From Owenia fusiformis (Eukaryota; Annelida; Polychaeta; Sabellida; Oweniidae): DNA of 64,000 nt. A model generated the notes under the pieces. The model did no database searches and was not told the origin of the DNA. It was given only the letters and a program-made list of their open reading frames with translations. Positions 56,000 through 64,000 of the stretch are shown one piece after another. Position 1 is the first letter of the stretch; every line of letters starts with the position of its first letter. The stretch is taken from contig CAIIXF020000002.1 of the NCBI GenBank assembly GCA_903813345.2, positions 19,232,455-19,296,454 on the forward strand, in the 5' to 3' direction. Position numbers and translations under genes: made by a program.

Positions 56000-56385
56000 G
56001 CAGCCATTTTTCAAAACGGCCACCTTCTACCAAAAGTGTCATTAGACAGTGTGCCACGCTTATAGTATTCACGCATCAAATATGAACAAAATCGCTCTAC
56101 TACTTTTTGAGTTATAGTAAAATACGGCCATTTTTCAAAATGGCTGCCTTCTACCAAAAGTGTCATTAGACAGTGTGCCATGGTTATAGTATTCACATAC
56201 CAAATATGAACAAAATCACTCCACTACTTTTCGTGTTATAGTAAAATACGTTAAAATGGCCGCCTTCTACCAGAAGAGTCATTAGACAGTGTGCCATGCT
56301 TATAGTATTCATATACCAAATATGAACAAAATCGCTCTACTACTTTTCGAGTGACAGCAAAAATCGTAAAATAACGAGTAAAGGC
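56000..56385. repeat. Tandem repeat of about 120 bp, three units
   Basis: Units starting near 56012, 56136 and 56252 share GCCTTCTACCAAAAGTGTCA, AGACAGTGTGCCA and AAATATGAACAAAATC. Spacing 124 and 116 bp. Confidence 0.8.
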
Positions 56386-57300
56386 CGCCATAGTTCAATT
56401 CTTTGAAGCAAATGATTCTAAAAGTACAACATATCTTTGAAAAAATATCATTCTGTTAAATGAAATTGTAAAAAATATTTTGCAATGTGTGAAATTGAAT
56501 TAAAGCACATGATTCAATGAATAGTGGATGCTTCAATTCACTTATGTCTTCTAGTCTAGGCTTTGAATTCGGACTACCACCCTCGTTCATAGTCTAGAAT
56601 CAGGACATATGTTAAATTTAATCATCTACAATCCATTGAGTCATTGGCTTAAATCCTATAATATAATATGCCTATCAATATAATATGTAATTATTTAAGT
56701 ATCATCTCAATGCTTTAATTTTAATAGAATTATTTTAATATTTTACTAACTGTATAATATGTAGTTTGCATTACTGTTGATAAATAAATAAATGATTGCA
56801 CTGTTCAGTAAAGAAATATAGCAATTGTATGATTTAAACTGACTATACACTATAGAAATGATTTTCATTGAAAAATCAAATCAGTACCAAAATTATGGTT
56901 ACCCTGTAGTAGTGAAAGGCACATTAGAAATGAATATCACCCCCTTCAATCTATTTTAACAGGTTTTTATGATTATTTCAGATTTTTCTATAGTTTGCGT
57001 AACCAGGACGGTGAATATTTTCTTCATTTTTCATCAAACATTTCGTCTTATCAATATTTATTATATCTGTCAATTTTATCAAAATCGCGCCGCTACGTTT
57101 GAAAATAATTCAAATTATGTAGTCTTTCCCATTGAGCTCCATTATAAAAATGGAATTTTCAAACTTAATATTTTAAAATTCTACGTGGTGAAAAGTTGCA
57201 TATTGAGAAGTTAGTTAATGTTATGGTGTTAAAAATTGAAAACAAAAATGAATAAAGAAAAAATGCCACAGAGAAGTCTCAATAGAGTATCTTTAAGGTT
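56386..57300. other. AT-rich spacer, no gene seen
   Basis: Only short low-complexity ORFs (for example 56969-57214), none resembling a known domain. Confidence 0.5.
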
Positions 57301-57935
57301 GAAGTTTTTGAGGCTCGATAGGACACAAATTTCCAAAGTGATTTGAACTCTCAAGCTCCACGTTGTTTACTACTACTATTCATGCGGATAAATGAATGCT
57401 GTTTTAAAAAAAAGCTATTTATGTCTCGACTCTTTACATTATATAAAGTACCCTTAAAAGTACCATTGACACGGATCAGAATCGAAACTACTTGTTTTGC
57501 ACTTGTTCCCAACATTACTATAATAGCACCATCATCAACATTTTGAGTCACGGTAATTATACTTTACAGCATGTCATGTATAAACAAACATACAGCAAGT
57601 AGCAAATGAATGATCAATTTTCTATATTGTGTTTTTAGACATTTGATTTGATAATTTGTTATTTTGATTTGAATGATTTGGCCACATTAAATTAACTTGA
57701 AAATGAAACTTACTGAGAGTGGAACCATTCCATTTTTTCATACGTCCAGATCCAAATGTATCCTGTCTGTCCTGTCGCGAACACTGTATATAGTACCTTC
57801 AAAATGTTCAAAGTGAATTGAACTTTCAAACTCCACGTGGATTACTACTATTCATGCGGATGAATGGATGCTGTTTTAAAAACCTATTTATGTCTCGACT
57901 CTTTACATTATATAAAGTACCATTAAGGCTCAAGT
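57300..57935. repeat. Dispersed repeat, two overlapping partial copies
   Basis: CAAAGTGA(T)TTGAACT(C/T)TCAA, CTACTATTCATGCGGAT and TTATGTCTCGACTCTTTAC occur at about 57335-57440 and again at 57805-57905, and relatives lie at 36130-36235. Confidence 0.65.
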
Positions 57936-58655
57936 GGAAAGTAACAAAATGCTATACCTGCACATGTTATTTCTGGTACAAAATTAAGTATGAAGGCAGT
58001 ATTCCCTAATATGCACCCATAATACTGAAAATAATCTTGGTTACGAGTTGTCTTGGGTACCAGTTGTCTTGGGTACGAGTTGACCAGTTACCGTGATTAT
58101 ACTACCTAAAATTTCAACGAATAATAATTATCACCTTGATTTACTTAAAATGTAATATTTGGAATTATCACAAAATATTCCCGCCATTCTTAAAGCGATG
58201 CCCGTCATGAAAATCTTTTTTTGCGTACAACAATAATTTACCAACAAAAAATAAACTTATGATTGGTTTAAGTATTTTAAGCCTTGGACTCAGTGCAATG
58301 TGGAATGACCATTCCTTGAAGGTGTTGCTCTCCATTTGCACGAGATGCGTAGCATAGAGTGTTAATTTAGGAAACAAAGCCTAAAAGGAATGGTTATTCC
58401 ACAAAGCATTGAGTCTTGGGCTTAAATTCTTTTCACACATTGCAAAATATTTTCTACGATGTCACTTAAAAGATACGATCTCACTGAGAGAACACATTTC
58501 CATTGACACTTTTTGAAAGGGTCAAGTTGGCAATACATCATTTTCCAATCAAAGAGTCCAAGTAATCACCTTGACAACCACATAAGAAATGAATGGAATC
58601 GGACACATCTTGCATAGCTTGTGAATAAATGAGGGTTACGTACTGGGAGGTTTTG

Positions 58656-58743
58656 GATACAGGGTTTATCTCAAGGGAAATATGTGTATCTGCCGGGGGA
58701 CCGAGGGAGATACACATATTTCCCGAGGGATAAACTCTGTATC
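58656..58743. repeat. Long hairpin, 36-bp arms
   Basis: Arms 58656-58691 and 58708-58743 are inverted with about four mismatches (core GGGAAATATGTGTATCT / AGATACACATATTTCCC); the 16-nt loop is G-rich. Could be a tiny MITE or a structured downstream signal of the neighbouring gene. Confidence 0.75.
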
Positions 58744-58775
58744 GTAAATCGTAAATTGACTTTTTAGGAGCGGGG

Positions 58776-58806
58776 CCGGGATGGATACAGCCTGTATCCA
58801 TCCCGG
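58776..58806. repeat. Perfect 15-bp palindrome, 1-nt spacer
   Basis: CCGGGATGGATACAG, then C, then CTGTATCCATCCCGG. Lies 35 bp beyond the stop codon of the minus-strand PAN-like gene and shares the GGATACAG word with the hairpin at 58656. Confidence 0.8.
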
Positions 58807-58840
58807 TCCCGGACCTTGGCGATAGCTCCTTAGATCCCGC

Positions 58841-60540
58841 TCAGTATGTGCCTAGACCCTCAGTGGGTATGGAATACACAACTGTACAATGTACGTATAT
58901 CGTATTTATGCAAGTTTTGCCACTGTTAATCCTATGTACTATGTATGTGTCCTGTCTGTTGAACCTGAATCTGTATGTGTTATTTGTCGATTGCCTATTA
59001 TTTTGTCCAATCAATTGGTATTGTGCGTTGTTTTGTCCTGGTGAATCACGAGCTTCTTCCGTTTGCCTGCTATGCGTGTTTGTACCGTTTCTCGAACGTG
59101 ACCGGCATATTCCCTCCAAATACCTATAGATACGGGTACGTTCTATCCAATTTCGCTCTCTTTTATATATAAATACACAAAGCAGACCTATGACGATGCC
59201 AAAAAGCACTAGTACAATCCCCGTCAGCACATTTATCTTAACCGTGTCGCTCTGGAATTCAGATAGACATGTTTTGGTATCGTTTGACTGAGGCAACGTG
59301 ACGTTTTCTTTTATTGGTGGTTCATCTATGATATTCTTAGGTACAATGCTTATGTCGGGCTCCAAGGCGTACACATCGTAACCATGGTTTCCCTCCGTTC
59401 TTTTGTAATTGAACTCATAGTCTCCATTTGGTAATTTTTCGCAAGTTCTGAAATTACACTCGACAGATGTCGAACTGGAACTGCTAAAATAGTTAATTAC
59501 ATTGACGCCTTTTGTTTCAAACGCAAACAACATACACTGTCGCAAGTCTTTAGCCGCATATATTGTCTTGGAATCACCACACTTCGACTCAAGGTGCTCA
59601 GCCCTCATCCTTTGTAATCTAAATATAACTGAGCCATTAAGGTTTGGCGTTCCGGGTGCTGGTAGTATAAGCCATCCTGTATTTGATTCAGGTTTTATGT
59701 ACGCGTTTTTGGGATGAAATTGCCATTCTGTGCCTTCATCGTTTAGCTTACATTTGTGTGTTACATATTTTGAATCTTGAGGAAGGTACTGATAATTATT
59801 AAAACCAGAATCACAAAATGCATCAGGAATGAAATTGGTATTTTTGAAATCTCCCTGTGATCCACAATGGTCGCCTTTGGATGGAAAATGCAACGGTATT
59901 ATAACCGTCCCATTAGGTATATATATGTCATGACATGGTTTGGACAGATGGGCGAGAGAGTAAACATCCATGCGACCGGCATCAGCTGACAGTTTCGCTT
60001 TTATGTCATAATCGTTTTCCTTGGGATTCCATTCACAATACATTGTTTTACACCAATGTTCATCCATCTTGTCACCGGCGTCATGGTCAAAGCTGAACGT
60101 ATTAACCTTATCCATACAAGCCGTTGCTTTGCAGTCAGATATGTTTTCCACTGATACTTTATTTATCATGTCACATTCAGATTCAACATGTATGCCATAT
60201 GTTCTTCATGTGAATTGTGAGTTATAACACAAGGAATTTGGATTTGATCGAGCATACGTCTTCCCATTAACACTCTCTCTATTTCCCCATTTATAATCAT
60301 AATCCTGTTCATACGTGTTGAACTCACATCGGTATGCAGAGCACTCCTTTCCATGTACGAAGTAAACCACGTTTGCCCCTACATCACAGGCAATCTTAAA
60401 ACAATGTTCAGGCGTCTGGGTCTCAGGTGAGGATTGAACTCCTAACACCTTTTCACATTCAGGGGCAACGCTTTTCTGTCCATATGATGATTTCTGTTCC
60501 CGTGTTAACAGAAACTCCCTGGGATGACATATACATGTAT
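58841..60540 (-). CDS. Type I membrane protein with PAN/Apple-like modules, terminal exon, in-frame TGA
   Basis: A single long minus-strand exon; the acceptor TTTCTTTATAG at 60541-60551 suggests it starts at 60540, with upstream exons (including a signal peptide) not identified. Three modules with a similar cysteine pattern end in D-x-Y-(A/S)-L: module 1 (HCFKIACDVGANVVY, YRCEFN), module 2 (CDMINKV..ISDCKATACMD, MYCEWN, MDVYSL) and module 3 (CGDSK..LRQCMLFAFETKG, RTCEKL, YDVYAL). Then a stalk, one transmembrane helix (VLTGIVLVLFGIVIGLLCVF) with stop-transfer KRERN, and a cytoplasmic tail of about 105 residues with several tyrosines. One TGA at 60206-60208 interrupts the frame between modules 1 and 2. 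Likely a surface receptor or adhesion-type protein; function unknown. Confidence 0.7.
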
Positions 60541-60774
60541 CTATAAAGAAAAGTAGACACGCATAACTATTGGAGTGGTTATGACATTTATTCACTGTGC
60601 ATAGCAAACATATGTTGAAGGAAATTGTGAATGAATTTGGCTATGAGAATAGATGGACCCTTCCAGGTTTGACAACAACGAATTCCTCATTTGATACCTT
60701 GTTGATGGGTGTTGTATAAAGGTTGGATTCTTAATTTCGCTCCTCCGGATCCGTTACAATATATACATCATATA

Positions 60775-61709
60775 CAGGGTGACCCAAAAAATGCAGCCCT
60801 CCATTTCTTCAATATTTTTCTTAAATGGTGGTAAATTGCTCTGAGATTTGGCACACAAGGACTTCATTCAATTTGGGATCCTCTGGCAAAGTTTTAATAA
60901 TCATAGTCTTATATTGTTAGAGTTAGGGTTGTTTGAAAATATGCTCCAGATGTCGTCAATTTCGCTGAAAACAAACTTGCAATGTTCAAGGAAAACTGTT
61001 CATAACACGGATGCATTCTTCCCCATGGGTATGGCTCAAATTTTTGCATCCATTGCTTGTTGGAGTTCTGCAATTGCAGTAGGGTTATTTTCATACACAT
61101 TATCCTTTAAATAACCCCATATATAGAAGTCAGGGGCATTGAGATCAAGACTGTGGGATGACCATGGGTTCTCCATCCTAGGAGAGATAATGTTCTCACA
61201 GAAATGACTAGTGAGCCAGGCTATGCTATTATTAGAAGTGTAAGGAGTAGCTCCATCCTTCGAGAACCACTGTTCTTGTACTTCCTGGGAACGCCAATAT
61301 TGTGCTGTGTGTTAACAGTAACAGTGTTGCCATTATCAACCTCAAACCAAAATGGGCTGATGATTTCATATTTGGAAATTGGCAGCCCAAGCTGTGCATT
61401 TAACAGAAATAAGGGGCCTTTGAAGCACTTCCTCTGGAATTTGTGATCCCAGAACACATTATTTCTTGAGTTTACATGTTCAGAAAGGAGGGAATGTGAG
61501 TCTCCGAAAACCTAACATTGGAAATGGCCGACATTTGGAGCATATTTTGGAACGACCATATTTCTATCAATATAAGACTATGATTATTGACACTTCGCCA
61601 GAGGACCCCACATTGAATGAAGTCCTTGTGTGCCAAATTTCAGAGCAATTAATCTCCATTTAAGAAAAATATTGAAGAAATGGAGGGTTGCATTTTTGAG
61701 TCACTGTTG
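60775..61709 (-). mobile_element. Mariner/Tc1-type element remnant (935 bp)
   Basis: Ends CAGGGTGACCCAAAAAATGC and its imperfect reverse complement (GCATTTTTGAGTCACTGTTG), TA on both sides. Arms pair for about 120 bp (CAAGGACTTCATTCAAT and inverse). Carries a broken transposase on the minus strand. Confidence 0.8.
61060..61457 (-). pseudogene. DDE transposase fragment
   Basis: Minus-strand reading EVDNGNTVTVNTQ (61310-61350 region), then HSLDLNAPDFYIWGYLKDNV and AIAELQQAMDAKI. The S-x-D-L-x-x-x-D-F-x-x-W-G-Y-L-K block is typical of the DDE superfamily of mariner-like elements from invertebrates. Frame changes between blocks; not functional. Confidence 0.75.
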
Positions 61710-61711
61710 TA

Positions 61712-62600
61712 TATAGTACTATGAAATACATGCCTTTGATTTTGTTGGAAATTTCAACTAGGTTAAAAAGGGAATTTTCTGTTGCCAAACTTTTGAAAGG
61801 GAATGTAATAATACGTTTTAATATAATAAACATTGTTAATATAATAAACTTTGTTTTGTCTAGTTATAACAAAAATTTCCATTGGCCTATGTATTAGTGT
61901 CATCCATCAAGGTGCTCTATGAATACAAAGATTTTCTCGCTAAAAGGCAAATTGCTCCTTCTTTAAACTTACCTGTTGACTCTGTTGATGGACCGTGATC
62001 GGCTGAAGACAATGTTGCTATAAATCTAATTTACTTTTTTCTATAAATAACCAACAACTTTGTTCTGGGCTAAAATACGATTTATTAATTAAATAATTAT
62101 AATATAAATGCAAACACAATTAATACGAAGATACACACAATAAAATTAAAAACTATTAACCGCCCCCTGTGTTGTATTCCTTCAATAAATTAAGGGTGGG
62201 GAGGGTTGGGTGATTTTTAAAATTGCACAACGCGCATGACGGAAACATTTACAGTACATGTGCACAGGTAAGTAAGTACATTGAATTTCACAGGTAAGTA
62301 TAGATGTCATACTAGGATGAGAACTATCCAATAGATCAAAATAAACTTCAATTTATGAATATAAATACACATATATAACAAGTAAACATTCACTTTCATC
62401 TTACGATCGGTAACGTGGAACTAACTGTAGATCCTTGTCATTACATGTCTGTCTGTTGTGAAATACTGAGTCACGATTTCCTCATAAACAAGCATATTTA
62501 GTTTGTGTCTGCATATCTGAAAGGTCATTGACCCCTGTGAATCATAAAACCTTACATTTCTTTCGATGAAATCATACCAATAGATATTTTTCAAACCATG
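61712..62600. other. No gene seen
   Basis: AT-rich DNA with a G-rich patch (GGGTGGGGAGGGTTGGGTG at 62191-62210). No ORF of interest. Confidence 0.5.
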
Positions 62601-62602
62601 TA

Positions 62603-62973
62603 CAGGTTGCTCCAAAATACCTTATTTTAACGAATGATTTTTTGCAAACTCCGAATACTCCTACGTAACTTCTACTGAATTAATTAATTTGTTATATAAT
62701 TGCATTTTGTTGTAAAACATTTTCTTGATAAATGATCGATATATTTTAGGATATATATGATAAACGAATTAGAATATTATGTAATACAAAGTTTTAGTCA
62801 TTTAATAGGACACGCAGTACACATGTTGGACTGGGCTGGACTCGAATGGTGCATGTGGTAAATGAGCTAATTTTAGTAAATTGTGTATTTAATAAAATAA
62901 AACGTACAAATAGTATGTTATAACTTTCTAATCTCGATGTATAGATATATTTACGTTTTCTGGAGCACCCTGT
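62603..62973. mobile_element. 371-bp MITE, TA target
   Basis: Ends CAGGTTGCTCCAAAATAC and GTTTTCTGGAGCACCCTG, flanked by TA. No ORF. Mariner-type by target and terminus. Confidence 0.75.
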
Positions 62974-63559
62974 ATAGCAAATCTTGACTCTTGGCCCTGA
63001 ACGTAACTAAACTATGTTTAAGAGGAGTTGACAACTTTAAAGTCAACATTTATATAAGATAAGTGTTGACGAATTGATCAAATCTTTCTTAATCATAGAA
63101 GTTTAATCTCACTGTTATATTTCCAAGAACAATACCTAAAAATAGTTCTTTCCAAAAGCTGAGACATCTGATTCATTTTAGCACTCATTTAATGAAATGT
63201 GAAACCACGAATTTATTAATGATGTATCTTATCTTATATTTATTAAGTGACAGTATGGTGATGTCATTTTTAATGATAAAATAAGAGAACTTAAGGCATA
63301 ATAAATATTAATTCTATCCACAGGTAACCGATAAGCCAAACCTTAAAAACACACCTGTATATAGCTATAATGATGTAATGTTATAAATATGACAGCCTGT
63401 CATGATATCATAGGCCATTCTATAACACTTAAAACGAAAGGAGATTTTTATTTTGCTCAAGATAGTTGACATCTTCAGAATTAAAAAGATAAAGTAATAC
63501 GTTACCCATTCTAGATTCTTTCAATTAGAAATAGTTCACAGATATCACAATCTGACAGT

Positions 63560-63715
63560 AGCCCAATTTACACCACGTGCAGCATTCCAAGACGTTTTGG
63601 CTAAAACGTTTTAGAAAAATTAAGTTGAGTTTACATTACCATTTTCAAGACGTCTTACGAAATGAGTTCGAGTTTACACCTGTTTTCCTAAAACGTCTTA
63701 AAGATATGTAGGTAT
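63560..63715. repeat. Scattered AAGACGTTTT/AAACGTCTT words
   Basis: AAGACGTTTTGG, AAACGTTTTAG, AAGACGTCTTACG and AAACGTCTTAAAG within 155 bp, in alternating orientation. Purpose unknown. Confidence 0.4.
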
Positions 63716-63898
63716 ATATGTAAAATGAAAAAAGCAGTTCAGTACTGGTTGAAGGCCGGTTCAGTCAATATAGCTATTCCTTTCCCGCTTCTATACTTTG
63801 TAATAAAGAATGCATCAGTTTCAGAAAAATATGTCCAAAAGACGGCATTGTTAAAAGCATGAAAGAGAGCAGGAAGATTTCATGCATCAATTAGGATT

Positions 63899-64000
63899 AT
63901 CAAATCCAGAAATTACCAGTCACTTTCTTTATCAGGAGAGCTGTCAACACATCTGATAAGAAGTGTTCTAAGCCATTCTGATACTCATAGCATCTTTCTG
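63899..64000. mobile_element. Left end of the copy-B-exon-12 insertion family
   Basis: CAAATCCAGAAATTACCAGT and the next 60 bp match 41713-41792 almost exactly, then diverge (AAGCCATTC versus AAGCAGCTC). The element runs off the window or is truncated. Confidence 0.65.

Noticed and set aside
58848-59172. Plus-strand ORFs opposite the receptor tail
   Set aside because: Shadow frames of the minus-strand gene; composition follows the antisense of the coding strand.
60206-60208. Selenocysteine codon
   Set aside because: The TGA sits in a module linker, not at a cysteine position, and no SECIS-like hairpin could be supported.

Overview
This window looks like nuclear DNA from an animal, probably a marine invertebrate. 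The sequence is AT-rich, its genes have short exons with canonical GT/AG introns, and it carries metazoan-type mobile DNA (a DIRS/Ngaro-like tyrosine-recombinase retrotransposon, LINEs, several mariner-type elements and many MITEs). I cannot name the species.

The backbone is a direct tandem duplication of one host gene, a divergent fatty acyl-CoA synthetase of the AMP-binding superfamily (closest by eye to ACSF2-like medium-chain ligases), on the minus strand. Copy A has 12 coding exons between 31444 and 6217; copy B has 12 between 52285 and 43466. Every exon and phase could be reconstructed, and both read through as 591 residues without a stop. The duplicated unit starts in a 32-bp minisatellite (about 5019-5470 and 38915-39985) and its homology ends near 33560 and 53560. 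Copy A is longer mainly because mobile elements landed in its introns: a LINE in intron 4, a LINE fragment plus MITE in intron 2, a 10.15-kb composite element in intron 1, and MITEs in introns 10 and 11. Copy B gives the empty site for most of them, and in turn carries its own insertions, one of which ends inside its last exon and supplies a new C-terminus.

Region by region: 1-900, a palindromic element. 938-5470, a minisatellite split by a 3.9-kb element with CCCCGGCGAAATGA terminal repeats, built of ATTCATGAAT-like words and a 514-bp tandem repeat. 5541-33560, copy A and its insertions. 33560-38900, spacer with repeats, a tRNA-like sequence, a 1.27-kb TIR element and a 75-bp minisatellite. 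38915-53560, copy B. 54176-55687, a rearranged mariner whose transposase ORF is split by a perfect intron-like segment. 55690-58810, repeats and hairpins. 58841-60540, the terminal exon of a type I membrane protein with three PAN/Apple-like modules and an in-frame TGA. 60775-63973, mariner remnants, a MITE and low-complexity AT-rich DNA.

The two synthetase copies are the only clearly intact protein genes. The rest of the coding potential belongs to decayed mobile elements, apart from the PAN-like receptor. The strongest candidates for something undescribed are the 3.9-kb ATTCATGAAT element, the 4.5-kb long-TIR element that split a DIRS retrotransposon in frame, the 10-kb composite with CACACTACCCTACC ends, and the intron-bearing mariner with inverted transposase ends.
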